From Marchantia polymorpha subsp. ruderalis (taxonomy: Eukaryota; Streptophyta; Marchantiopsida; Marchantiales; Marchantiaceae): a stretch of 64,000 bases of DNA. The position numbers and the translations under genes are program-made. Location of the stretch: positions 21,926,001 through 21,990,000 of the forward strand of contig AP031354.1 in assembly GCA_037833965.1 (NCBI GenBank), in the 5' to 3' direction. Positions 22,743 through 34,137 of this stretch are shown one piece after another. How positions within the stretch are numbered: the stretch's first letter is position 1; each line of letters opens with the position of its first letter. The notes below the pieces were generated by a model. That model was not told where the DNA came from, did not search any database, and saw only the letters and a program-made list of their open reading frames with translations.

Positions 22743-23020
22743 GATTCGATGAGTAGAATAAAAGAAGTTTGGAATGTTAAGAACAAAAACTGATCACATA
22801 TAAAGATCACAAAACTCACAAGCAAAATTAAGGATATATCAAGATTTGATGAGTCGAATAGAAAAAGTTTGGAATGTTAAGAACAAAAACTGATCACTTA
22901 ACAAAGATCACAAAACTCACAAGCAAAATTAAGGTTATATCAAGATTTGATGAGTCGAATATAAAAAGTTTGGAATGCTAAGAATCAATACTGATCACTA
23001 AACAAAAATTGCAAAATCTA
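22743..23020. repeat. 100-bp tandem repeat, about 2.7 copies
   Basis: Units start at 22743, 22843 and 22944 with GATTYGATGAGTMGAATA, followed by AAGTTTGGAATGYTAAGAA. The first two copies are highly similar to their end; the third diverges after about 60 bp. Confidence 0.85.
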
Positions 23021-23159
23021 CAACAAAGAAGTTTAGAGGAAAGTATCCATGGAGTTTATATTTAAGTGAAGTTGACGTAAAATTGATAGATTTCAACTCT
23101 GATCTAACCAAATACAATTGTGCTATAATCAAAGATTCATTTGAATTAATCCATAGATA

Positions 23160-23650
23160 CATTGGTACATCTTGAAAGAAAATTAATAACTTAAGATTTG
23201 TTTCATACTTATTCTACAAAGCAAAATCATAAAATCATCTCGGAAGTATCTAAAAATCATCGTAAAAGGAGTTGTACATATCAAAAGTATCAAAAAATCA
23301 ATATCTTAAGACTTGATTCATACGTATTCTTGAAAGAAAAATCATAAACTCATCTCGAAAGCATCCGAAAGTCAGTATATTAAAACATGGTTGATAATTG
23401 TTTTCGAAAGAAACCCATAAAGTCATCTCGAAAGTATCCCAAAATCACTATATTAGAACTTGGTTGATAACTGTTCTCCAAAGAAAACTCATCTCGAAAA
23501 AATCAGGAAGTCAGTATAATAAAACTTGGTTGATAACTTTTCTCTTAAAAAAACTCACAAACTCAGCTCGAAAACATCTGAATATCAGTATGCTAAAATT
23601 TGATTTATAACTTTTCTCTAAATAAAAATCATAAACCTTCTTCTTGAAAG
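23160..23650. repeat. Degenerate tandem repeat, units of about 60-75 bp
   Basis: A motif of the form 'TTGATTCATA..TTCT.GAAAGAAAA.TCATAAA.TCATCTCGAAAG' recurs about six times with many substitutions, for example near 23280, 23390, 23460 and 23525. It ends just before the GC-rich promoter island of the gene at 25.5 kb. Confidence 0.65.
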
Positions 23651-23699
23651 CAAAATTATAACTCACAGAAAGTGCTACTGTTCACGTCAAATTATCTTG

Positions 23700-25525
23700 A
23701 CGCACACTGCCTGCTGGCATGAGAAAAATGGCCAATTTTCCAATGGAGTGCGGGATCACGAAGGAGCGGAAACTCCGGAGGAGCATAAAAGGCCGAGGAG
23801 GCAAACAGGGCAATGCGATCTTGAAGATGGAACCAACGAGGGGATTCTTGAAATCCATCGCCCCAAGCGGAGACTATTTATAGAGAGAGGAAGGCAGGCC
23901 CGGCTCGACTCGACGCGGACCACCGGCCCGAGAAGCGCGGGTCGCTGCGAAATTCCAAATTCGAGCAAGTGGCCGCTCCGCCATCATGGCATTCGAAAAG
24001 CAGCAGCGGAGGAGCGTCTAGCTAACGAGACAGACAGCGCCTGTACAAAGCAGCAGCCGCGCAGGGATCCGCTCCGGGCAGCGGGAGGCAGTTGACCGAC
24101 CCCCAGCCCCTGGCCCCCTCCCCCCCACCCTTCCTGTCCTCCCCCAGCGGGGGATGGGGCAAGGGGAGGAGGGGGAGGGGGTCCGATTAAGAATGGGGCT
24201 GCCAGGCCTTCCGGGAGCTTTAAGGGTTGTCCGCAGGAGCGCTGGTCCGGGCCAGAGCGAGCGCGCCAGCTGCGGACCTGCTGTCTGTCACACGGAGAGA
24301 GGAGAGGAGACGAGACGAGAGGAGCCAGGAGAGGAGGTGGTCGTCCTCGGGCGACGAGGACGAGGAGCACTTGCGAAGAAGGCCTTTGAAGGCTTGCTCG
24401 CCCGGAGGCAGGAGGGGGCGATTATTCCTCCTCGGTCGACTTCACGAGGTCGAATGGTGCCCGGCGGTGCAGCTCCAGCGCCAGCCCGTCGTCGCGCATG
24501 GAGTGAGTCTCAGCAGACGACGAGGCGGACGGGCCTTTGCTGGTGTCCGTAGAGCGAGCGCAGTGCAGTAGCAGGGCGGGGTCGTTCTGAGGCTGGGTGG
24601 CCATCTCCGCCGAGCTTATGCCTGTGCTCAGAACTTGTTCGGTGCCGTCACGACCGTGCTCGCCCGCAGGAGAAGGAGGAGGAGGAGAAGGATGCATCCA
24701 GGTGTGGGCACAATGACGGATTCGTTGTCGCTGTTAGTGTTTTGGATTGCAAGCATCTGTGGGTGGGGAATTGCGGGGCTCTGCTGCGTCCCGGCCGAGC
24801 TTCGATCGAGCTTGTTGTCCTTTGCAGAAGCGGGCAGGAGTTGTTGAAGTTTGTGTGCGGGCCTCGTCTGCGGCTTTTGGGCGTCCGGCTCTGTGTGTCG
24901 GGCCGGCGCGTCGTGGTCTGGGGTCCCGAGGGTAGGAAGGCAGCCGCTTTGATTGATTTGCTTCAGATCTCGTGGCAGGATCCCGTGTTCCTTCTCGTTC
25001 GTGTTGCGAAATTTGGCCTCAGACGCCGAGCCACGCATGCCCCTTCTTCCCGTTTCTCAATTCTCGCGCTCCTCTCTTCCTTCTCGTGGTCCTTCCTTCT
25101 CGTTGGCTAGATTGTGGCGGTGAGTACGCCGAACCCCGCTTTCATCTTCGAGCTCTGGGTCTGTGGAATGCCGATACTCGGGCGTCTCGGCCTTCTCGTC
25201 GAGCCTCGCCAGCTCTCCGGTTGGATATGCTCTTCGACTGACCTGCCGAGGAAGGCCTCGCTTCGGTCTAGAGCGTTCCTCGGATGTATTTCTGATTTCG
25301 AGGCTGTGGCCCTGACACGGCATGAGTGATCAAATATTGGAGGAGGAGTTTCAAAATAACCAAAGGTTGACGGGTTTTTCCGACGCTTCTGAGCACGCCT
25401 TCTCACTGAAGCGAATTCTATGTCCGTTTGTTCTCTTGCTTACAATCAATGGTCCGGTCGGTGGAGGACGTCGTTTCTGCTCTTACTGTGGTCGTTAATT
25501 AGACTGCGACATCTGCTCATCCCCG
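23700..25525 (+). promoter_or_regulatory. Promoter and 5' leader island of the SUO-like gene
   Basis: Composition changes sharply from AT-rich repeats to GC-rich sequence at about 23.7 kb. A TATA-like TATTTATAGA lies at 23874-23883. Two strong splice donors, GTGAGT at 24502 and 25120, suggest a spliced leader. GC-rich open frames across 24.15-25.3 kb overlap on both strands and resemble no protein. A C-rich then G-rich tract occurs at 24106-24182. Confidence 0.55.
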
Positions 25526-28500
25526 ATGATGTCTCTCTTGCAGGGTGGTCGCAAGCTTAGCGTCGGGGATTGTGCATTATTTCAGGCAGGAAATGCTCCT
25601 CCTTTTATCGGCATTTTACGTAAGGTGAATCAAGAGAAGGATTCTACCAAGCTTACCGTGAATTGGCTGTACCGACCAGCTGATGTCAAGCTAGCTAAGG
25701 GGGTACCTCTCGAGGCCGCCCCTAATGAAATCTTCTACTCCTTTCACAAGGATGACATATCAGCTGCCTCGCTTTTACATCCGTGCAAAGTTGCTTTCCT
25801 ACGGAAAGGCGCCGAGCTACCTCCAGGAGTTTCATCTTTCGTTTGTCGACGAGTGTACGACACAGCAAACAAGTGCCTGTGGTGGCTTACTGATCGTGAC
25901 TACACTGATGTAAGTTTTCACACAACTTTCTGTGCCAGTTTTCATCTCTGGTTATCTGAAGAGGGCAAAATCCCCAATGTTTTCCAGAGGAAGTTCATTC
26001 AGTCCAAATTATCTGCGGAATCTTAAATGTGCCCAGCGTGTCCTGACCGGATGCCGGTCCAATTTATTTCTTCCTGGATATGTGAAATCCACCTCCTCCT
26101 GACTTCCTTCACAGTTTTAATTTGTTATTTCTCAAGCCTTCAAGAGCTTTTTTCCTCATGCATCCCTGTGCAGACGTTCTGGTCTTGAGACCTAGTATCA
26201 TGCTAATTTCCATAGACAGAAAGGATGCACATCATGAAAAAGTCATCTGGTTTCATGAGCTTCTGCACGCGACAAATGTAAACATTTCGCGTTCCACTCT
26301 CGGACGGTTTCTGTGGACACGAACCATTTCTATGATCCTGATCATGTCATGTTCAACATGTAATTCTAAAACAGGAACATCAAGACGAGGTACACCAGTT
26401 GTTGGAGAGGACAAAGCTGGAAATGCAGGCAGTAGTGCAATCAGGAGGGCCTTCACCTAGATCATTGACAGGACCCACCTCTTCTCAACAGTTGAAGCCT
26501 AGTTCAGAAGTAGCTCAAAATGTCACCGTCTGTGTTTCGAACAAGGGTAAGAAGCGCGAGCGTGCAGATCAGACCCTGAAGCCCAGCAAGCGTGAGCGAT
26601 CTTGGAAGTCTGAGGATGGTGAGTCAAGCCCTCTGAAGCGTGAGCGCAGCATGAGGCCTGAAGAGATCGCATCTATCACGGATAAGGATGGAGGGCTGCA
26701 GAATCCCTCGTGCGTGGAACGATTAGTTCAGTTGATGCAACAGGACCAAAATGACGGTGTTAGAAAGGCTGCCGATGTCTCGTCTAGACGCACCATACTG
26801 GCCGGGGTTGTTGCTGCCACCGAGCGGGACGATTGCCTCAGCCGATTTGTTCAACTAGGAGGCCTGCCTATGCTAGATGACTGGCTTCAAGAAGCGCACA
26901 AAGGGAAAGTTGGGGACGGAGGAAGTCCCAAGGAGGGAGAGAAAGGCGTCGAGGAGCTGCTGCTGACGCTGTTAAGAGCTCTTGATAAGTTGCCTGTAGA
27001 CTTGGATGGTTTGAAGACCTGCAGTGTAGGGAAGTCTGTCAATCACTTGCGCAGTCATAAGAATCTGGAAATTCAGAAGAAGGCACGGAAGTTGGTCGAT
27101 ATCTGGAAAAAGCGCGTGGACGCAGAGATAAAACTCTCTGGAGAAGGAAAATCCGCGTCCAATCATGCGATATGGAATTCTTACAAGCAGTCATCCCCTG
27201 ATGGGGTGCACTCTCATCTTGTGAAGGGAGGGCCCACAGAGGTTGCTGTGAAAAGTTCTGGTGCTTCTGCCGGTAGCGCGAAGGCTATGCCTAACGGTAC
27301 CAATTTCGGAGAGGGGCTGTCGAAGCCTTCTGCTCCATTTTCCGCGAACAAAATGACGACTAATTTAGGAGGTAGTTCCGCAGCGATAGTGAAGAAGGAA
27401 GAGATGAGCAGCAAACTCTCCACTGGAAGCGCGCCAGGGGAGGTGCCCGGTCTTCCTGTTAAGGACGAGAAAAGCAGTAGCTCTCAATCTCAGAGCAACG
27501 GCCAGATATGGGCCGGAATCACGTCGGGGAAAGGTGTGTCAAACTCCGCCTGGAAAGAAGACACGAAAAACTCTTCGATCGTTGGAGCCGGGAACTCTAA
27601 ACCCGCCGGCTCTGTTTCTCGTCATTCTAGTTTACCCAGCAAAGGATTCCTCGGGGTCGCCACAGGATGTTCAAAGGATCATCTGGGTGGTAAACCGCTC
27701 GTATGGAGTCGGAATGCCACGGACAAGAGCGCTACCTCTCCAGCCTCGGCTGCAGAGAAGGGAAGCGCAGACGGAGGACGAGAGAGCTCGAACTCCCGCG
27801 ACAGACTTATTGCCAGAGGACCCAACTCGGGTCGAAGTCCCGCTAGAATGAACAGCGGATCTTTTGAGCAAGGTGCACCTGGCGGCAGAGGCATGTCGCC
27901 TCACATGCCAGAACGGAATGCACCTATGAGCTTGGATAGCTCCGATACGAAGAGCAGGTTACAGAATGGTGCATCGATGGAGGTCAACCATGAGGGCAGA
28001 ATGGTCTCTAGCGCGGATGATGACCGCGAAAATTACACTAGTTCTGTCCCTGGTGATACCCCAGGAGAGGGGGAGACGAGAGGCGACGAGTCCACCCGGT
28101 CAGAAGCAGAGAGATCCTCCAAAGAAGTGCAGGATGCGAACGGCAACAGCAGTGGATTTGCACAGCGCGGTGGTGCTTTGGAGTCTGCAGATGCCAAGAA
28201 TGGAGAGTCGGCATCAAATGCTACTGGAGCCAATACTGCAGATGTCTCTAACTCTGGGGCGACTGCCATGGAAGTCGAGGATCAGGGGATTAGTTTGTTG
28301 GCTAGCGTAGCTGCTAACGAGATCTTCAGAGCAGTCCCGGGCACCACTCACGAGAGAAATCAACCTGATGATTGTGATGGTGACCGGGAGCACGGCGCAA
28401 GGTTACCTGATAACACATCACAACGGAAGGAAGTTGGTGACAAGCAGCTTATGGCAAAAGAAGATGGTGACGAAAAAGATTCACCAGAAGTAGCGGGGAC

Positions 28501-31336
28501 TCCAAGCTCCTCAAGCATCAATGCTATCAAGAACAGGGAAGAGGCACGGCTGGATCATAATGCTGATTCTAATGGAGGACCAGCAGGGGACACGAGATCG
28601 AATGTCGAAAGTTTCCAGGATGGTAAATCTGACAACGCCGATGCGGAGGCCAAAGAAGTTGAGAAAAGGCTTTTTGCAGTCCACGAGGCTGGGCGGGTTT
28701 CAGATGCATCTGGATTTGGAAAATCGTCACTTGATCGCCAAGGAGAGGAAAGGCACATGGAGGAGAGTAACTCGAAGGAGGCTATCGCTCTTTCCGAGCC
28801 ATTACGTTATAACAGCGATCTCAACACAATAGCAGTGTGTGATACAGAGGGTTCAGAATGTACTCAAGATGGACATGGCGTTCGTAATTCTGGCAAGAAG
28901 GATTCACACGACGAGAGGAATTCTTCAATTCTGGGTAAGAGCAACTTGTCTGGAATTGAACTCAACTTGGCCTACGTTAGCGGCGGGAATGACTTCAAAG
29001 ATGGTAGTGCGAACGATGAGAACATCAAGGTTGGTGTCGATAGTGGACACACTTTCGGAAGAAGAGGAAATGATATGGATGTACACAAGGTTTCGGATAT
29101 GTCCACCAGTTTTCCCGAAGAAGAGGTGCTGGAAGTGGCTCGTCAAGCAGCAAAGGAAGTAGAGCAGATGGAGAGATGGAAAGACAATAAGTCTGGCGCT
29201 ATGTCAGGTGACAATGATGGCCAGGATGTTATCTCTCCAGGATTCAAATCATCGGATCCACGAGATACAGGTTTCTCTGATACAGGTCGAGAACACAGGT
29301 GGAATCCTCACACCAGCATTGAGAGAGTAAAAGATGAGGACAGTCGCAAGAGAAGCGGCCTTTATTTGGAAGACAATCATGACTCGGCTGCAGAAAGATT
29401 GGATCAAGACAGTCTGCGGGCTACGGGAATTGCAGACAATGACGATGACCCATCAAGATGTGGTGGTAGTGGAGACAGAAAGCTGACAAATTCAGGACAA
29501 GATGCAGGTGACAGTACTGAGGAGGGCGGTCAAGAACACAAGAGGAGAGTTATCGATGGGCGTGCGCCTGTACGAGTTCCTTCTCTTCATACGACCCAAA
29601 TGTTGGCTAGTCCTAATATGCCTACATCGTCTTCAGTGTCTTCCTTCGCGCAGCATGTATCGAAACCTTCCCCTCGTAATTTGCCTGCAGGAGAACCCAC
29701 AACTCCAGAGCAAGCAACAGAATTGGCTGGACCAAATGATGGACCAGTTGGAGGTAGTGATGTTTCAGAGAGACCAGATTTTGACTTGAATGAAGGATTC
29801 GCTGTTGAGGAAAGTCCCCATGATGATTCCACCACGTCGCCTATAGGCCCCATTCCAGCAGCTGCCCCGATCTCCTCAAGTGCAACTTTACAGGCCAACG
29901 GTGTAGGGGTACCGATAGCAATCGTGACAGCAACGAAGGGTGCTTTCGTGCTACCTGCTAGCCCCATGCGCACCAAGTCTGAGCTTGGGTGGAAGGGTTC
30001 TGCAGCGACCAGTGCCTTTCGGCCAGCCGAGCCAAGGAGGACACCTGAGAGACAGGCGGAAAGCGTACATCCAGATCCCGTGCAGTCGATGGAAGTAGTG
30101 AAGACGGCGCAGGAAGTTAGGAAAGTTCGTCATCCTTTGAATATTGACCTCAACGTTGCTGATGACAGAGATTTTGATGAAGCTGGGATGTCAACAGTAG
30201 CAACAACCACAACCATTTCTTCGCAAGGTTCTGCTGTCGGTATGAGTTCACAAGCTGCACCCGTATCGTCTATATCTCTGTCCGGTATTACCCATCACAG
30301 TGAACAGTCCACTTCTGGATCTCAGCAGCAAATTGTGGAGCATTCTGGGACACGACCCATCTTAGACTTGAATTTAATGGACGAAAGCGAAGACAGTGGT
30401 ACATTACTGGAGACCGATCCAGTGCTTCCTGAAGCAATGGGCTCCTCATCTAAGAGCAATAACAGCTCCTCCTCTCAGGTCAGCAGTCGCGTAATGTTCG
30501 ACTTTGATTTGAATGATGGCCCTTCAGTTGAGGAACCAGCGGTAGACGATCAACCAGTTGTGCAGTCAGTAAGAGGTTCTCGGCTCTCGAATGCACCGTA
30601 TATCGCGGTGCCTGGGCTCAGAAGAGCTGCTGAAGTTGTAAGTGTGGCATCTTGGTTTACAAATACATCGTTTCCTGCGGTGGCAATCCCTTCTTTCTCC
30701 AACAGGGAGCCGCCCTATTCCGTTGCAGCCGCTGCTGCTGCACAGTCTTACTTCAGTGCAGGCCAAGGTCCTCCTCCGTTCAGCAGTGATATGTACAGAG
30801 TTACAACAGGTCTACCATCAGCGCCTGGTGTTGCGTTTCCTTCAAGCACGCCTGCCTACCAATATGGATCATTTTCTCTTCCTTCAGGGTTTGGTTTCTC
30901 CTCAGCTGCCAGCTTTGCAGCAAACAATGCTGCACCGTACATGGAGTCTCCAGGATCGTCATCATTTCCAGTAGCGTCATCTGCAGTCGTAGCATCATCG
31001 TATGTCCGACCTCCATACTTAATGTCTAGCATTTCCGAGATCGGTCCTTCTGACAGTAGTGGAGGTAGGAGTAGTTGGGGAGCTCGACCAAGCTTGGACT
31101 TAAATGCAGGCCCAGAAGCCGCAGATTTAGACGGAGGCCGAGACGACGGCATGAACATGAGACAGAGACATGAGACATCACTAATGGCGGGTCAGGTGTC
31201 TCTGGAACAGTTCCGGCTCCTCAGAGGTGCTCCCACTGCAGGGCCCGTTGGCGCTCCGTTACCGAAACGGAAAGAACCTGATGGCGGATGGGATCTGTAT
31301 AGAAGCAGTGAGTTTAAGCAACAAGCTTGGCGTTAG
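25526..31336 (+). CDS. SUO: BAH-TFIIS domain protein, SUO-like; exons 25526-25909 and 26375-31336
   Basis: The protein is about 1781 residues, somewhat longer than Arabidopsis SUO, a nuclear GW protein tied to miRNA-guided translational repression. A BAH domain (about 12-124) starts 'SVGDCALF' and holds 'NWLYRP', 'NEIFYSFH' and 'SLLHPCKVAFL'. A TFIIS N-terminal bundle (about 242-376) includes 'LLRALDKLPVDL' and 'VNHLRSHKN'. Residues 390-1250 are a low-complexity Ser/Gly/Asp/Glu-rich linker. The C-terminal third has GW at 1333 and 1766, WG at 1696, and five DLN motifs at 1265, 1386, 1459, 1506 and 1703. Exon 1 ends TACACTGAT|GTAAGT; exon 2 starts AAACAG|GAACAT, phase 0, giving the family-typical 'DYTDEHQDEV'. 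The first ATG may be wrong: the bases before 25544 look like a 3' splice site, and homologues have a longer N-terminus. Confidence 0.88.
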
Positions 31337-31650
31337 ATCACGTCAGCAGTTGCATGTTTTTGAGCTGCATGTACAGGCTCCTTCAATGAAGCATCCAATA
31401 TTTGTCTCAAGGTAAAACCCCTCTGGATGATTGGAATATGTCTGCCAGGGTCGCTCTGTAGTGAAGCCTTGGGTCTTGCATCTGAGAATCCTGATAGGCT
31501 ATAAACACACTGGGAGTTTTCGCGCATGGGGGCATGTGGAGTATCGTTATTGGAGATTGCATTGACGAAGATTTCGCACATCTCGTCCGTAAACCGGCGA
31601 CTTACTTGCCTGTTGAATGGGGGTTCCTTGGCATTGCATGATGAAAACTT

Positions 31651-31695
31651 CTTAATAGTGTCTAGTGGGTGGGGCACCCACTAGACAATATTAGG
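31651..31695. repeat. 45-nt near-perfect hairpin downstream of SUO-like gene
   Basis: Arm 31660-31671 (GTCTAGTGGGTG) is the exact reverse complement of 31675-31686 across a GGG loop. Pairing continues outward to 31651/31695 with one mismatch and one wobble, giving arms of about 21 nt. It lies about 315 bp after the stop codon and is probably transcribed in the 3' UTR. Confidence 0.8.
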
Positions 31696-31874
31696 AAGTT
31701 AGTTTGATGGGACTTCTGAAGCTAGTCTCTTCCATCAAGAGTGGGTGACCACGACTCTATCTGTTCATATCTGGTAGTCCTTTTAAGGTAATGTAATCCT
31801 TCAATTTGATATGCATTCATTTTCTCGTCGTTCACTTCTTCTGTATCTGCTTTCCTCAACCCGGCTGTTCAGGT

Positions 31875-31921
31875 TCACTGCTTCTATACGGATACCATTC
31901 CTATCGGTATAGAAGCAGTGA
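31875..31921. repeat. 47-nt hairpin carrying a copy of the SUO-like 3' coding end
   Basis: Bases 31875-31889 pair perfectly with 31907-31921. After one mismatch, four more pairs follow around a 7-nt loop. The right arm repeats GTATAGAAGCAGTGAG, which is also at 31297-31312 inside the last codons of the SUO-like gene. The left arm is therefore antisense to that coding segment. Confidence 0.85.
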
Positions 31922-33208
31922 GGTTCAACTCTGTCGTGTTCGTCATTTCATGTATATATTTTCGAACCTCCTCGTACTCAAGTCTTTTCATCGTCATACA
32001 TTAACAAGCACAAGGTGTACACACACATCTGGTCACCTTTCTTTTCTGTTCCACTTCAACTAACTCTGCTTGTCCCATTCTGATTCAGGACATTTTCATG
32101 AGCTATCTGTTACCATTCTCAGCTACCCGTGATTAAAGGCATTGCTGACTTTTGCGCCTTCACGAAACCCACTTACCAAGTTAAACCTTGTTACACCTTA
32201 CCACGACTCTTGTGGAGATTTATTTGATTAGCATTGCCCAGCCTGGACGCCGGGTGTTAGGTCGTTAGGACGGGCAAATACGAATGAGTACAGTTAATAA
32301 GCTTTGACAATGAAATTACTTTTTTCTGCAAACCAAGTTCTTCCACTAGGCATGTATCGGAGAAAAAGTATCGTCTTGTCACAGTGTTACGAATAGCTTT
32401 ACTTGTTTTCTTCAGTTTTGTACCCTTCAAGCAATTGCAAACATGAAACTTCATCTCATTTCAATTATGTAATCCAATGACGTGAAGGGTCCTTCCGTCT
32501 ACCGTCAGGTTGTATATGGTTTTACTTACTTGCAAACTTTGCTATTTGACGAGAACTTCACAGGTCTTTTCGTCTGTTGCCAACGTAATTTGTTTTCAAC
32601 GTTTATATGAATTTGTTGTAATTATGATTAGTAAGCATGATTTATGTATAAAAGATCTGAAAGTTGATCCATTAAAGTCCATTTCAGGTTTTAAATTGTC
32701 TAGCACGGAGGACGAAAGTCTTGTCCATGAGAAGGTGGAGTACATTCTTTTCTTTGGATTTTGTGACGTCAATTGTTTTGTGACGTCACTCTGATTGTGG
32801 AGGTGCTGTTATTCATTCACCTCGATTCAAAGTCCGAAGGAGTCGCAGTTATTGCGATCGAACTAGAGTAACTGCAATCGATATGTGTTCGATTTATTCC
32901 ATTGGTACTTCATCCTAAGGAGGCATTTTATCCTTCTTCCGAATTTCGAATTCTGTTCAAACTCTCAGTTAAAGATCGAACCACCTCACAATTGTTTGGC
33001 TCTGGGCCAACCCTGAGAGGGATCTGCAGTTCAAGAGCTCAGGATCTCTTAATCTTCAGGCATTAGATCTTTGCCTATGATCCTGATTCATCTCATGTGT
33101 ACTCGTTCCTTTGCACATGACTGTCATCAAATCCAGTTCACCTCAAATGCAATCTTCACTACAAGGAGTCCAAAAGTGGTAGTGTATATGATATCAAAGG
33201 CTTGCCAG

Positions 33209-33440
33209 CTATAAACAGTCTTCGTACAGCAGCAGTTTGAAATTGCCTCTTACAGTGACGCTTGTTGAAGCACGCGAATGGTTGTGAAAGTGATGCATGT
33301 GAAAGCACGTGAACGGTTGTGAAATTAGTCTTGAAGAAACTAATATATACTCAACAAGTTCCCAAGTGTTGTTGGAATGAAATGATTTCATTTTCCCTTC
33401 GCATGGTTCCATTTCACTTTTGTTTCTCGTTAGAAGCTAG
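33209..33440 (-). pseudogene. Copia RT N-terminal fragment (possible)
   Basis: A minus-strand frame reads 'EGKMKSFHSNNTWELVEY', which resembles the start of copia reverse transcriptase, where a Glu/Met-rich segment is followed by N-x-TWELV. The similarity ends there. The piece lies just outside the left LTR of the copia element at 33.5 kb and is a separate scrap or a displaced part of it. Confidence 0.45.
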
Positions 33441-33510
33441 AGGTTGTGAGAAAGAAGATAGAGATATAACTTCAATGATCAAAGCTTCGTTATGGAATTT
33501 ATGCGAGATT

Positions 33511-34137
33511 TGAGACTACAATATAATTAATACTTTACGTGAAAAATAAAAAGAAAAATCATGAATAGTGTGAGTGACATGTGTGTTAATTGTAAGTAGA
33601 ATTTTATGTACTGCGTAATTCAAAATTATACTACAAATTTGTATTACATGTTATACTAAAGTTGAGAGTATTACGTATTTCCAAATTATTTTACTAGAAT
33701 TTAAAGTATTGAGGTCTTCCAAGTTGTACTACATGTAGTTTTACTAATACTTGTGTTATGCTGCACAAGTACTAAGTTTTATTTTTGAAAGTTTTATTGA
33801 AATGCTGTATAGTAGAGGATAGGCTGCTCATTATGTTTAGTCTCAACTTTGCGTTTCGCAAGTTGAAGTTTCAAAGTTTTTTTTGCATTTTTTAGTGTTT
33901 TGCGCATCAATTGTTTTAGAGTTTTGAGAGTTATTTGTTTTTCTAGATGAGTTGACATTGAATGTTGTGGGATTTCACGGAACCTACATGAGTCAATAAC
34001 ACAAGAAGGTTTTTTTTTTTTTTTTGACAACATCTATTTGAGAAAAAAATGGTCTTAGGAATCAAAACTATTTATTCAAAGTATTTTATTCATTGTAGAG
34101 TAGAAGTTGAGCTTTGTTTTAGTTCTTGCTTTAAATC
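33511..34137 (-). repeat. Left LTR (3' LTR) of deleted copia element
   Basis: It starts TGAGACTACA and fades near TTGCTTTAAATC. It lacks most of the 59-bp array found in the right copy and contains a T16 run near 34010. The two LTRs are clearly diverged, so the insertion is old. Confidence 0.65.

Larger units (their letters stand above)
31340..33208. other. 3' flank of SUO-like gene; no other gene seen
   Basis: Apart from the two hairpins and a possible 3'-UTR splice donor at 31412 (AAGGTAAAAC), I see no coding evidence. Open frames stay under 115 codons and match nothing known. Confidence 0.4.

Noticed and set aside
24694-24847. Frame starting MHPGVG as the N-terminal exon of the SUO-like protein
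   Set aside because: The first residues look a little like homologues, but the nearest donor gives the wrong phase and the following residues do not match.
23697-25323. Many GC-rich open frames on both strands in front of the SUO-like gene
   Set aside because: They overlap on both strands and fit a promoter and spliced leader. None supplies a phase-0 exon that joins convincingly to 25544.
27000-31300. Numerous frames of 60-130 codons on both strands inside the SUO-like exon 2
   Set aside because: They are out-of-frame shadows of a single 4962-bp conserved exon.
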